Below are positions 9,698-18,747 of a DNA stretch of 64,000 nucleotides, piece by piece; the stretch's first letter is position 1; the number at the start of each line of letters is the position of its first letter. The notes beneath the pieces are model-generated. The model searched no databases. It saw only the letters and a program-made list of their open reading frames with translations, and was not told the DNA's origin. This stretch comes from Aquimarina sp. MAR_2010_214 (lineage in GTDB: Bacteria > Bacteroidota > Bacteroidia > Flavobacteriales > Flavobacteriaceae): assembly GCF_002846555.1 (NCBI RefSeq), contig NZ_PJMS01000001.1, positions 3,286,001 through 3,350,000 on the forward strand, written 5' to 3'. A program made the position numbers and the translations under genes.

Positions 9698-11122
9698 ATG
9701 GAGTATTTTTATTCTACCCATGTTCGTGCGTGTTTTTTTTCAGTCACCCTATTTCTTTTGCCATTTCAACTATTTGCTCAAAGCAACCTAGTTAATATTG
9801 AGGTGAGGGACAAACAGCATTTTCAAATAACTAGATACGAAGCCATAAGTGTACCGTATCGTAATAAAAAAATGTCGATGCCTTATACCATTATCATTGA
9901 GGGCGGTCAGAATAATAAGACTGATTATCTCTTCAAAGATGAGGTGCTTCGCTATTCATTGGATAATATGAATGAAAATACTGTGCTTCGGATCAAGCTG
10001 GAAGAACGTACAGTGAAAAATATCAGGAACAACTTATTTAATAGCTTACTACGTGATATTGCACTGATCGGGTTGATTCAAAAAGTGATTGAGATTCAAT
10101 TAGCTCCAGATAAAACTCCTAATAAATCTAAAATTAGTGGAGAAACTTACAATGAAGTCAAACAAAGGCTCAGGAAATATGTTAGAGAAAAAATTAAGGA
10201 CGAGCTGCAGGATAGACTTGAATTGCAAATAGAAGAGACTTTTGACTTAATCGACAAATGGGAGGCAATGCTTGCAGCATCAAATGGAGAAGAGAACCAA
10301 TATTACAAACATTTCAAACCGATTAACATATTTGATATGGTGAAGGGAAGCGGCGTTAGAAAAAGTGGTGCAAATACCAACTGGTTTTTCGATGTGGGAT
10401 GGTCTTTCTATAAAAAAGATTTGGGCGATAGATGGAGTCAAAAGGCTTCAGGAATTAAAAATATCTCACTAGAGTTTGTATTCGCCCGAAATATTATCAG
10501 TAAAGATTTAGGAAATGACCTCTCTATAGGACTATATGGGTTTGTGGGTTATGAAATTTATAAGCATCAACTTAATAACGATGCGATGGATGTGTTTGTT
10601 TCCAGTGAGAATATCAATGGGGCAACCGAGGATTTTCATCCACTGACTTCCAATGAAGGTGTGATCTTATGGAACAATCAGGCTAGTGTTGGAGGCATTA
10701 TACAGTTATATAAATATAGATCCTTTTTCAGTGAAATAGGGGCGGGATGGAACGTATTTCAACGGAGTAATATACAATTTGATGATAAAGCATCAGATGA
10801 TACTGGAATTAACCATTTGGCTAGTGGACTCTCATTAACAGATGACAAAATTAAAGATGTTACCAAAATCAATGGCAGCATCTATGGACTTGCAAAAATT
10901 GGGTATCTCTATACCACCAAAGATAAGAATGATCGAAATTATGGCTGGAAGATTTTTGTTTCAGGAAGATTCTGGAATAAGGATATAACTCCCAATGAAG
11001 ATTATCCATTATACAGACAGGTTGCAAGCCAAGGAGGTACTGTCACTTTTGAAAAGTTACCTGTGTCTGAAGATGATGGATTATTTTACATCATTAGTGC
11101 AGGAGTGGGGTTTTCGTTTTAA
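9698..11122 (+). CDS. Exported protein, possibly outer-membrane, of divergent cassette 1
   Basis: Start placed at the ATG at 9698. The longer frame would overlap the divergent gene, while this start gives a clean signal peptide ending LFAQ. The product has 474 residues: a beta-rich N-terminal part, a helical central segment (about residues 100-185, charged) and a beta-rich C-terminal half ending in GVGFSF. A terminal phenylalanine is typical of outer-membrane barrels. Its N-terminal pattern (NIEVRDKQHFQI) resembles that of the exported product at 51301-51918 (IEVKVKNKKQFEV), which occupies the same place in cassette 2. Confidence 0.65.
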   Translation: MEYFYSTHVRACFFSVTLFLLPFQLFAQSNLVNIEVRDKQHFQITRYEAISVPYRNKKMSMPYTIIIEGGQNNKTDYLFKDEVLRYSLDNMNENTVLRIKLEERTVKNIRNNLFNSLLRDIALIGLIQKVIEIQLAPDKTPNKSKISGETYNEVKQRLRKYVREKIKDELQDRLELQIEETFDLIDKWEAMLAASNGEENQYYKHFKPINIFDMVKGSGVRKSGANTNWFFDVGWSFYKKDLGDRWSQKASGIKNISLEFVFARNIISKDLGNDLSIGLYGFVGYEIYKHQLNNDAMDVFVSSENINGATEDFHPLTSNEGVILWNNQASVGGIIQLYKYRSFFSEIGAGWNVFQRSNIQFDDKASDDTGINHLASGLSLTDDKIKDVTKINGSIYGLAKIGYLYTTKDKNDRNYGWKIFVSGRFWNKDITPNEDYPLYRQVASQGGTVTFEKLPVSEDDGLFYIISAGVGFSF

Positions 11123-11139
11123 AAAGAAACTAGGGAGCA

Positions 11140-11952
11140 TCAATCCCCCTCATCAAATATGGCGAATAGATCAGTCTGCTTGCCTACAGTGCGAATTAGT
11201 TCTTCTTCAGCTTGACGATCTGTTTCAGCCTTTTCTTCTGCATATTTGGCTTTTTGATTTTGCCACATCTGGTAGATAGTGCTTTGCTCTTTCTTAATGG
11301 GGGTGATACTTGGTAGCCCGTAGATACGAATGTTATGATTAATCTTCCAGCCTCGTTGATAGTCATCTGGATTGAGTGCATTATGCTGTACTACTTCACC
11401 TTCACAGCCATGTAGCATCATATTAATGCAAGTCATCTTGCAGCAGATAGGATCAATGTCTTCTGCATAAGTATAGTTACCTGGGAAATGTCCTTGAAAT
11501 GCGATTAGGAAGCGACCAGAGCCGCAAGTGGGGTCACTCATGGTAATTCCCTTGCCTGTTAAGTCTTCGCCTTTGCTCGATTGTATTAGAGTCATTAAGT
11601 CAACGATAGGTTCCGGTGTGAAGAATTGGCCCAAACCAGATTTTTTGCTACGGCTTGCCAGTGCTTCATAGAACGCTCCAAACAAATCAAACCATTTGAG
11701 TTCTTCTGTATCGATTTTCTGGTGAAATAGCTGCATGATTTCAGGAATCATAGAACCAATCAATAAACGCTCATCTTTGGTGTATTTGTCAAATATGCTG
11801 ACATTGAAATTATCAATATTGGGAGGTGTAAAGTAATTCATCATGGCTGATAGAAAGTCATCAAACACAGTAGAGTAATCGTGCCTATATTCTAGTTTTC
11901 GGAATAGTTGGTAAAATGGTCTAAAATCATGTGGAACATCAGTAGTTTTCAT
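11140..11952 (-). CDS. N6-adenine DNA methylase-like protein without catalytic motif IV
   Basis: 270 residues. The segment GQFFTPEPIVDLM (motif X region) and the SAM-binding loop DPTCGSGRF (about residue 140) are typical of type I/HsdM-like N6-adenine methylases. The catalytic NPP(Y/F) motif, expected about 60-80 residues later, is absent; that region reads NHNIRIYGLPS. The protein ends soon after. It may bind SAM or DNA without methylating. The leader contains AAAGGAG 7 bp before the ATG, a true SD sequence, unlike most genes around it. Methylase-like genes are common in ICE backbones. Confidence 0.75.
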   Translation of the reverse strand: MKTTDVPHDFRPFYQLFRKLEYRHDYSTVFDDFLSAMMNYFTPPNIDNFNVSIFDKYTKDERLLIGSMIPEIMQLFHQKIDTEELKWFDLFGAFYEALASRSKKSGLGQFFTPEPIVDLMTLIQSSKGEDLTGKGITMSDPTCGSGRFLIAFQGHFPGNYTYAEDIDPICCKMTCINMMLHGCEGEVVQHNALNPDDYQRGWKINHNIRIYGLPSITPIKKEQSTIYQMWQNQKAKYAEEKAETDRQAEEELIRTVGKQTDLFAIFDEGD

Positions 11953-11989
11953 GTAGTACTCCTTTAAGTGAAACAGGTTGAATGTCCTG

Positions 11990-12082
11990 CGCTTCCACTT
12001 AGCGGAGCGGTTTTTGCCCGAAAGAGGGCAAGTGGCGGTTACAAAAATACGAGTGCGCGATAGCGTATCTGGAGATTTTTGT
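11990..12082. other. Cluster of nested hairpins upstream of methylase-like gene
   Basis: Several inverted repeats are packed here. CCACTT (11995-12000) can pair with AAGTGG (12030-12035). TTGCCC/GGGCAA (12014-12031) forms a hairpin with loop GAAAGA. ACAAAAAT/ATTTTTGT (12041-12082) encloses a GC-rich stretch. It lies in the 5' leader of the minus-strand methylase-like gene, so a structured leader RNA is the simplest reading. Confidence 0.45.
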
Positions 12083-12192
12083 CAGCGGTACTTGAGGTAG
12101 GAAATAGATGAAAGAACCGTCCTTCTTTACGGCAAAAAAAGTCAGCTTTGCAGGTTATTCAGCCTGAATTGCTTGGAGGTAAATGAATTGTA

Positions 12193-12897
12193 TTATTTGA
12201 TATGATTAGTCCATTGTTGAGCAAGTTCCTCTACATAATCAACAAAATTATCTACGCCCTTGAATGTATGGAATGTATATTCTGGCTGATTTTCAAGACA
12301 GATAACATTGTCAAAGCAATGGTCATGAGAGAATAATAGAACTTCTTTGGTAGTCGTATCATACATAGTCAAGGTGCCATTAGCTTCATTCACAAATGAA
12401 ACCATATTGGAATAATCGATTTCTTTTAAACCTTCTTCTTCACAGCTTTCAGAATAGTAGTCATTCCAGCCATCTAAACCTTTTTTGCATTCTGAGCCAA
12501 TAAAAAGAAAGTTCTGATTGTCAGTAAAAAGCTCAGTCTCGCTAAACTCTTCAAAATCATTAAATGATTCCTGTATACCGCCTATATTGGCTAGTAACAT
12601 TTTGTGTTCTGAGATTAACTCATTGGGAAAAGAAGCTTCATCTTCCATTTTGCAGAACCAACCGCACTTTACACCCTCTAGATCATCCCATGCAAATAAT
12701 GTGTATTTCTGATCATTAATGGTTGCAACAGTCTTTCGTGCTTTCTCTATCAATATCGATAGAGTAGGGAACAGATCCTTAAATTCCTGACTTGTTTCTA
12801 ACTCCTCATTGTTCTTTGTGATAAACACTTTGTCAGATGGCTGTATAAACCACGCAATTTCATTTGCGAAAGTTTCAAAATCGTTATTTATGTTCAT
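12193..12897 (-). CDS. SUKH/SMI1-KNR4-like immunity protein (tentative)
   Basis: 234 residues, acidic, cytosolic. The layout resembles SUKH immunity proteins: a central FPNELISEHKMLLANIGG stretch, then FLFIGSE, and a C-terminal LFSHDH followed by a final FVDYVEEL helix. SUKH proteins neutralise secreted nuclease, deaminase or other toxins. The gene is last in the minus-strand toxin-immunity array, 20 bp after another immunity-like gene. The family call rests on pattern only; a profile search could overturn it. Confidence 0.45.
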   Translation of the reverse strand: MNINNDFETFANEIAWFIQPSDKVFITKNNEELETSQEFKDLFPTLSILIEKARKTVATINDQKYTLFAWDDLEGVKCGWFCKMEDEASFPNELISEHKMLLANIGGIQESFNDFEEFSETELFTDNQNFLFIGSECKKGLDGWNDYYSESCEEEGLKEIDYSNMVSFVNEANGTLTMYDTTTKEVLLFSHDHCFDNVICLENQPEYTFHTFKGVDNFVDYVEELAQQWTNHIK

Positions 12898-12917
12898 GTA
12901 GGGTAATTATAAATTGG

Positions 12918-13478
12918 CTAATAAAACCCCATAGAATCTTTTATGTGTTTAATCTCTATATTGGTTATATCACTTGATTCTAGGATTTCTTTAACTCTTG
13001 GAGTTATTGTTAATGCTGCTGTTCCCTCTGGAAAAAAGACGTCGGAACCGTCCCACGTTTCAGGGTCAAATTTTACCCCGACAAAAGAATAGTCTTCACT
13101 ATCTTCTTTTTTCTCTGGTTGGATATATTTACCTGACCTACCTATTACCTGAAAACCGTGATATTTTTCTTTTACGCCTTTAATCTCTACGGGATAGGTT
13201 TTAAAACCGATCACACTATGTTCTCTTAAAAGGGTAAGCAATTTATCAGAAATCACCTTATTCATACCATCATTAAAAGCTAGTACATCGTATAAACGTT
13301 TACCCATACCTTTTTTAGTTTTCACTACGTGGTCAACATAATTCACTATACCTGAACTAACGACATAAAAATCATCCTTGAATGTCGCATCCAAGATCAT
13401 TGCACGCGAGCTTTGTCCTACACTCAGTTCGTAGAACTTCATTTTTTCATCGTATTGAATGTGGTTATAATCCTCCAT
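12918..13478 (-). CDS. Imm11/DUF1629-like immunity protein
   Basis: 186 residues. The pattern ISDKLLTLLREHSVIGFKTYPVEI followed near the end by DVFFPEG and VKEILESSDITNIEI resembles the Imm11/DUF1629 immunity family linked to polymorphic toxins. It is cytosolic and lies between the lipoprotein pair and the SUKH-like gene. Such arrays often keep immunity genes for toxins carried by other strains. No cognate cytosolic toxin is visible in the window. Confidence 0.5.
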   Translation of the reverse strand: MEDYNHIQYDEKMKFYELSVGQSSRAMILDATFKDDFYVVSSGIVNYVDHVVKTKKGMGKRLYDVLAFNDGMNKVISDKLLTLLREHSVIGFKTYPVEIKGVKEKYHGFQVIGRSGKYIQPEKKEDSEDYSFVGVKFDPETWDGSDVFFPEGTAALTITPRVKEILESSDITNIEIKHIKDSMGFY

Positions 13479-13577
13479 ATTTCTTTGTTATTTCTAGCCC
13501 TTTTTGCATTACTTGATCTCTCGTTGCTTTTTATGTGGTTTAGGATTTCTCTTTATTTTTAATGCTATTTTTCTTAC

Positions 13578-14156
13578 TTAGTCCGAGAATTGATCAAATA
13601 GTGACAAATCCTTTAAATCATTGATGCTAAAATTAATCTTTCCGAAAAACTTACACGAACAGGATTTAGTGTTCGGAATATCAATCAACAGCATTTTGTT
13701 AAACGCAAAGGCATTATTTTGGGTTTCGTTTTTGTTTAAGAAGTCCTCAAATGCACTCATATCAAAATGTTGAATGGTTTTCGTTTGGGTTAGATCTTTT
13801 TCATCATAATAATATTTCGTAATAATGGCTTTATCTGATAACACTCTTATCCAGAAAGTAACGCTTTCAGATATTTCTCCAGATTGATCGAGCCTCAGAA
13901 AGAACACCCTTTCTTGCTTCTCTCTGGCATTGTATTCTATATACCTATTAAGTAAGCTCCCCACATAAGGTTGAGTTTTGACATGTAAGGAATCAACACC
14001 ATATCCCATTTCAAAGATTCTTAGGCATTTCTCGTTATTTTTAATAACCTCGTTTATGCCATATCCGACCTCAAATAGTTCTTTATTTTGTTTTTTATCG
14101 CAGCTTACGGCTAGTACAATAAATGGTATCAATATGTATTTAAAATTTTCAATCAT
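13578..14156 (-). CDS. Lipoprotein, likely immunity, paralogue 2
   Basis: 192 residues with a lipobox (LAVSC, Cys 19). It is a clear paralogue of the next gene upstream: both share CLRIFE..YG.DSL, a central KQER...(L)R(L/I)D(Q/K).GE.(S/Y)E stretch, a late SC(S/K)CKF and an end of FDQF(S/L)D. The pair lies directly downstream of a secreted M91-type peptidase gene. A periplasmic lipoprotein would be the right place for immunity to a secreted peptidase (inference). Confidence 0.65.
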   Translation of the reverse strand: MIENFKYILIPFIVLAVSCDKKQNKELFEVGYGINEVIKNNEKCLRIFEMGYGVDSLHVKTQPYVGSLLNRYIEYNAREKQERVFFLRLDQSGEISESVTFWIRVLSDKAIITKYYYDEKDLTQTKTIQHFDMSAFEDFLNKNETQNNAFAFNKMLLIDIPNTKSCSCKFFGKINFSINDLKDLSLFDQFSD

Positions 14157-14165
14157 TTATTGTAC

Positions 14166-14759
14166 TCAATCCAAGAATTGGTCAAAGAAAGACATGTTTT
14201 CTATAGACCTTATGTCGATATTTGGAAGGTTATTCAGGAATTTGCATTTACACGAATTGTTGTTCTTAAAATCAAAAATGAGTACATTATATCTTCTATG
14301 CCGCTTTAAAACACCAGTGTTTTTTTGTAAGAAACCATCAAATTCCTTCATACCGAACTGTTTCAATTTCTTATGAACTGGTGCAGGTTGTTTATCTTTC
14401 CAATCATATCTTGTGACTACTACATCATTATCTTTAATAACTCTCATACCCAGCGATGTTGTTTCGTACACTTCCCCTTCTTTATCAATTCTAATGTATA
14501 ATAAGCGTTCTTGTTTTTGCCCTTTATTATCAACAATGAATCTGTTTATTATACCTTCTACGTATCTATATTTTTTTAGCTTCAGAGAATCGATACCATA
14601 AATTTTTTCAAAAATACGTAGACAGTAGTCATTTGTCTTAACGGTGTTAGTGGCACTTAAATCTATTTCAAAGGATTCAGCATTATACTGCTTCTGACAA
14701 CTACTTGTTAGAATAACAAGTAGTAAATTCAGTATTATGAAATTAATATTTTGATTCAT
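14166..14759 (-). CDS. Lipoprotein, likely immunity to the RHS-M91 toxin, paralogue 1
   Basis: 197 residues with a lipobox (LTSSC, Cys 21). The gene start overlaps the 3' end of the toxin gene by 17 bp, the classic arrangement of an effector and its immunity partner. A tandem paralogue follows 9 bp later. The SCKCKF motif near the C-terminus, shared with the paralogue, might form a disulphide or metal site. No known domain was recognised. Confidence 0.65.
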   Translation of the reverse strand: MNQNINFIILNLLLVILTSSCQKQYNAESFEIDLSATNTVKTNDYCLRIFEKIYGIDSLKLKKYRYVEGIINRFIVDNKGQKQERLLYIRIDKEGEVYETTSLGMRVIKDNDVVVTRYDWKDKQPAPVHKKLKQFGMKEFDGFLQKNTGVLKRHRRYNVLIFDFKNNNSCKCKFLNNLPNIDIRSIENMSFFDQFLD

Positions 14760-15723
14760 ATCTAAAGTTTTTAAGTTTTACCATCTTTCGGGCTTTTAAT
14801 CCTCTTTCCCGTCTTATTGGATTCTCAACGCTATTACGAATTTTTGCTTCTCGTTTTGTTAATTGTCGAAGCGTATTATTAATAAAACTACCCTGCTGAA
14901 ATCTCTCACTATCGGGCAAATCTTTGAAAGGCGTTACAAAATTTGATGCGCCAATCGGTTCTGTACCGTTAGCAATATCTCTGGAATGTCCCAGTTCGTG
15001 TGCTAATCCTATTTCAGAAGGTCGGTTTTTGTTTCCACTAACATCCACTCCAGAATTAGTATTGTTAGGATTAAATTCAACAGTGGAATCACCTTCATTG
15101 GTTGTTACAGCCCCTTCCTGATCAAAAGGTATAGTATGGTTTTTATCATCAGGAGAATTCACAATCGTTACCACTTTATCACTACTTACTAATCCATCAA
15201 CTAGGTTTTGACCTTCATTACATCCACTGTTGCAACCAGATTCTACAATCGTAACATTACCGTTCTTATCCATCGCCAGTTGACTATCTGTAAGTGATTG
15301 CAAGTTGGCAAATGCTGCATCTCTGAACTCTTTATCTCCTTGAATGATAACATCTTCAGGGGCTAGTCCAAGTGGATCAACGTAACGAATTGGATTGTTA
15401 TTCACAAAATTATAGGGTGATTTATCAGGGAACTCATCCGACAATGGATCAGGATTCATCCACCTACTCATAACTGTTGGATCGAGTGTAGCTTCTGAAT
15501 AAAGAGTGTCTTCAACCGCAAAGGCACTTATTTGGTGATTATAGGTGTTAAACAGAACACTGCCAATACGTACGATACTGTCATTGTCAAAATGCTCAAT
15601 GTATTTGCCTTTACTCAGCGTTCCCATTTTTGGTTGATAATTAAATTCTTCAAAAGGATTTTGCGAAAAAGCAAGGTGAGTGGTGGCTATTGTACATAAA
15701 AAGAAAAGGATAACTCTTCTCAT
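14743..15723 (-). CDS. Secreted RHS-core protein with M91-type metallopeptidase toxin domain
   Basis: 326 residues. A signal peptide ends at FSQ (residue 21). An RHS-associated core tail follows at residues 92-121 (NPDPLSDEFPDKSPYNF, then YVDPLG), the usual junction before a variable toxin. The C-terminal domain carries the zinc-site motif HELGHSRD (about residue 239) and a late VENPIRRERGLKAR that fits peptidase family M91 (NleD-like). It is short: the long RHS repeat shell is missing. Two lipoproteins and two immunity-like genes follow, and two transglutaminase-like genes precede it by 8 bp. Confidence 0.75.
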   Translation of the reverse strand: MRRVILFFLCTIATTHLAFSQNPFEEFNYQPKMGTLSKGKYIEHFDNDSIVRIGSVLFNTYNHQISAFAVEDTLYSEATLDPTVMSRWMNPDPLSDEFPDKSPYNFVNNNPIRYVDPLGLAPEDVIIQGDKEFRDAAFANLQSLTDSQLAMDKNGNVTIVESGCNSGCNEGQNLVDGLVSSDKVVTIVNSPDDKNHTIPFDQEGAVTTNEGDSTVEFNPNNTNSGVDVSGNKNRPSEIGLAHELGHSRDIANGTEPIGASNFVTPFKDLPDSERFQQGSFINNTLRQLTKREAKIRNSVENPIRRERGLKARKMVKLKNFRYESKY

Positions 15724-15731
15724 AGTTGTTA

Positions 15732-16805
15732 TTATTTATGGTTAGTGATTTTCTTATTTTCATATCTGGCGCGTTCCTCGTTTAAAGAAGTGAGCCATTG
15801 CAAATACATTTTTTCCGGCATTCTTCGATAGCCTGATTGATGGATAGAGGCATAGTCATTTTGCATGTCCAAAAACATAGCTTTGAAACGCTCATCTTTG
15901 TAAACTTCTTTGGTAAATGTACCAAACTTATCTTCTACCTGCTGCTCAAACATTTTCTTTTTAGTTTCAGCTAGCAAGATTCTTCCATTAATATAATGAG
16001 GGTAGTATTTCAAAGCAATTTGACAGGCTTTAAACACAAATAAACCGTCATTTGCAGGAAATGCTCTGTTGTATCCTTCAGCCAGATCAATAACACACAT
16101 GGCAATACTCTGCTTATCATCAAGTGCTTCCATATAGAGTTTATTGCTAATAGCATCCAGATGGATATAACCCGAAGCCATTAACCATGCATCCATTGGA
16201 AAAATGCCGCTGGTTAGCTCAGTGTTATACCAACCATCTTTTAAGTTCTTGTGCTTGATGTATACATGATTAGGGGCAAGTGCCAGATGTGCATCTACTT
16301 CCATTTCTTCTGCCAGAATTTTATAGAGATAAGGCAGGGAATGGCAATTACCTTTGCGTGTTTCAAGCAGCTTGGACACAAACATGTTTTTCCAGCTTTT
16401 GATGCCCCAAATATCTTCAAAATCATAACCGTAAGGTATGTAATCATACAATAATCCATCTTCCATAACGATGGGAATCGTATCTGTAATGACTGAGAAT
16501 ATGGCTGCATATTCTTTCACTTTCAAACTGTCGCGTTCAGAATATTGTAAATTCTTGTTGGCAACTAACGTATTTGCTAACTGCTTTAATAGCGCAATAT
16601 CATCATTAAATGCGATAGTATCTAATGTCCCATGAAGATAGGCATTCTCCACTTGCATCACTGCTTTTTTGAAGCTGAGTGTACAAGAATCTTTTAACAC
16701 ACAATGCAACTCGTCCAGAGTATTGTTATAGAGTGTTTTTCTATCCTGCGATTGGACGGCAACACCTGAGCCTATGAGTAAAATAAATACTAAGTTTCGT
16801 ATCAT
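15732..16805 (-). CDS. Exported transglutaminase-like protein, paralogue 2
   Basis: 357 residues with a signal peptide (residues 1-19). It contains a transglutaminase-like core with GNCHSLP (Cys about 153), followed about 30 residues later by PNHVYIK (His) and WYNTELTSG, the expected Cys-His-acid order. It is a tandem paralogue of the next gene: both share YDFED, FVSKLLET.KG.C.SLP, AP/SPNH and a final MPE..YLQWL/YQQWL stretch. Family members cleave or cross-link proteins in the periplasm or cell wall; the substrate is unknown. Confidence 0.65.
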   Translation of the reverse strand: MIRNLVFILLIGSGVAVQSQDRKTLYNNTLDELHCVLKDSCTLSFKKAVMQVENAYLHGTLDTIAFNDDIALLKQLANTLVANKNLQYSERDSLKVKEYAAIFSVITDTIPIVMEDGLLYDYIPYGYDFEDIWGIKSWKNMFVSKLLETRKGNCHSLPYLYKILAEEMEVDAHLALAPNHVYIKHKNLKDGWYNTELTSGIFPMDAWLMASGYIHLDAISNKLYMEALDDKQSIAMCVIDLAEGYNRAFPANDGLFVFKACQIALKYYPHYINGRILLAETKKKMFEQQVEDKFGTFTKEVYKDERFKAMFLDMQNDYASIHQSGYRRMPEKMYLQWLTSLNEERARYENKKITNHK

Positions 16806-18136
16806 TATTGTTTAACGGATATATGGGTTTTGATGGTTGATTTTAAATCCTTATTATATTGCTTATTTTGTTTCCCTTTCACAGAATGCAACCATTGTTG
16901 ATAGGCTTCTTCTGGCATCTGCTGATAGCCTAGTGCATCTACTTGTTTGTATTGGTTCATCACATTATGATAAAGCTCTACAGCAAATGGATAATGTTTA
17001 ATTTGTGAAAAATTCTCCTTTGAAATCCCTAGTTCTTGTAGGGCATATTGCAGCTTAAACGTGTCATAGTTTGCTTTCACAAGCTGTGCATTGACATTAT
17101 GTGGGTTTAATTCTAATGCTTTACCGACTATCTCAGGCACCATCTCGTCATAACTATATTTACGAATATATCCCAATCCCAGATTTACTAATTGTTGCGA
17201 CAATAACTGTTTATCTGTTAATGGATGCATAAAGATTTTGTTTTGCAACGCCTCTGCTTTAATATAACCCGATTGAAGAATAAATGCATCAGTCGTTAGC
17301 ATACCATTGGTCAATTCGACATTATACCACTTGCGTTTAGCATCATCTTGAAACTTGATATAGCTATGATTAGGAGACAGACTTAAACGTGCTTCAGCTC
17401 CTATTTCTTCTGCCAATATTAAATAAAGTTGTGGTAATGAGTTACATTGTCCTTTGCCTGTTTCCAGTAACTTGCTGACAAACATTTTCGTCCAATCGTC
17501 CTTACCCATATAATCTTCAAAATCGTATGCAAGAGGTAAATGCTTTAGCTGTTTAGATTCTATCGCCAATGTGTCTGAGAAAAATTGAAACAATAGAAAA
17601 TTCTTGGCAAGGTTATTCGAGTCATCATATCCAAGTTCCTGCATTTTAGTTCGTAAGAAATCCCCCGTTTGTTCAATAGTTTTGTCAAATTCTGCATAGT
17701 TTTTTTTGTTCTCGAAAAATGCATTTTCTACAATAAATGTAGCTTTCTTGATAGAAAATGACCGGTCTGACATGTGTTGAAGCTTTGCTAATGCGCTGCG
17801 ATAAGTATCTGCTCCTGTTTTGTTTCCTTTAGACGGTAAACGATATCGTTTTGGCAAAGAACTCATCGCATCATTAATAATGGCTCTTGCTCTTTCTTCT
17901 GCTTGGGCCTGTGCATCTATCTGTTGATCTACTTCAGAACGTAACATCGCATTACGTTGATTGACATTCATAGTTCGGTATACAGAATTATTTGGGCTTG
18001 CATAATTTTGCTTGCTATAATCGGTGATACCACTTGCAGAAGGTGTATTTGGTACTATATCGGGTAAATGTTGCGCGTTTACTCTAACCGTAGAGAAGAG
18101 GTTTATTGCAATGAGTAATGCTACTATTTTATTCAA
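16805..18136 (-). CDS. Exported transglutaminase-like protein, paralogue 1
   Basis: 443 residues with a signal peptide ending VNAQ. The catalytic-type segment GQCNSLP lies near residue 226, followed by SPNHSYIK and WYNVELTNG. Compared with its paralogue it has an extra Q/A/R-rich N-terminal region (residues 25-110). Its stop overlaps the start of the next gene by one base. It heads the operon leading to the RHS-M91 toxin and immunity genes, so it may process or deliver the toxin (inference). Confidence 0.65.
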   Translation of the reverse strand: MNKIVALLIAINLFSTVRVNAQHLPDIVPNTPSASGITDYSKQNYASPNNSVYRTMNVNQRNAMLRSEVDQQIDAQAQAEERARAIINDAMSSLPKRYRLPSKGNKTGADTYRSALAKLQHMSDRSFSIKKATFIVENAFFENKKNYAEFDKTIEQTGDFLRTKMQELGYDDSNNLAKNFLLFQFFSDTLAIESKQLKHLPLAYDFEDYMGKDDWTKMFVSKLLETGKGQCNSLPQLYLILAEEIGAEARLSLSPNHSYIKFQDDAKRKWYNVELTNGMLTTDAFILQSGYIKAEALQNKIFMHPLTDKQLLSQQLVNLGLGYIRKYSYDEMVPEIVGKALELNPHNVNAQLVKANYDTFKLQYALQELGISKENFSQIKHYPFAVELYHNVMNQYKQVDALGYQQMPEEAYQQWLHSVKGKQNKQYNKDLKSTIKTHISVKQ

Positions 18137-18262
18137 GTTGGTCAGGTTTAAGAATTAAACAAATTTAATCTTCTGAATGCTATCTTCCAAATTTCAAGAG
18201 AGGGGGATTCACCCCTTCCAGTAATCTTTTCGATAAGGCGTTTGGTATTACCGATCAAAGCC

Positions 18263-18547
18263 TCAGTTTTGACTGAATGTTCTCCCTTGTATACCAAGAT
18301 AAGATATTAACTTCGATTCAGAATGAAAGCCAAATGTAAATGCGACCTTCTCCTCATACACAAAACTTTGAAGTTTATCGTCATAACAAATAGGGGCATC
18401 CATATCCCGCATCGCAGTGATGAGTCGATATAATGTGGTTTTGGATATTTCTAGTCTGGAAGCAAGCTTGTTCGGAGTACCTGTAGCTTTTAAACGAGTC
18501 AGTTGATCTACTCGTTCAATGAGGCGTAATTGTTTGATAAGATGCAT
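18263..18547 (-). CDS. Small HTH-domain regulator
   Basis: 94 residues. Residues about 8-55 form a winged helix-turn-helix of the HTH_11/DeoR type (TRLKATGTPNKLASRLEISK, then TLYRLITAMRDMDAPICYD). Small proteins of this type are frequent in Bacteroidota and usually bind DNA. It stands alone between a structured intergenic stretch and the toxin operon, so it may regulate one of these. Confidence 0.6.
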   Translation of the reverse strand: MHLIKQLRLIERVDQLTRLKATGTPNKLASRLEISKTTLYRLITAMRDMDAPICYDDKLQSFVYEEKVAFTFGFHSESKLISYLGIQGRTFSQN

Positions 18548-18638
18548 AGAATGGTTTTAAACGTTAATTACTATAGCAATAAGTAGGTGTTCATGATTCA
18601 TTGAGGCTGGTCACATTCAACTAAACTGTTAATAAAAT

Positions 18639-18695
18639 GATATCAGGATACTTTATGCCTGTAAATGAGGCTAAAGTCATAAAGCACCCGATATC
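18639..18695. other. Nested stem-loop between two minus-strand genes
   Basis: GATATC (18639-18644 and 18690-18695) and CTTTATG/CATAAAG (18651-18657, 18678-18684) are nested inverted repeats, with an inner GCCT/AGGC hairpin. No T-tract follows directly, so it is less like a simple terminator than a structured leader of the HTH gene downstream. Confidence 0.4.
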
Positions 18696-18747
18696 CTTCA
18701 CGGGGTAATTACACAAACTCAACTTATGTGCGTTTTTATCTGTCATT

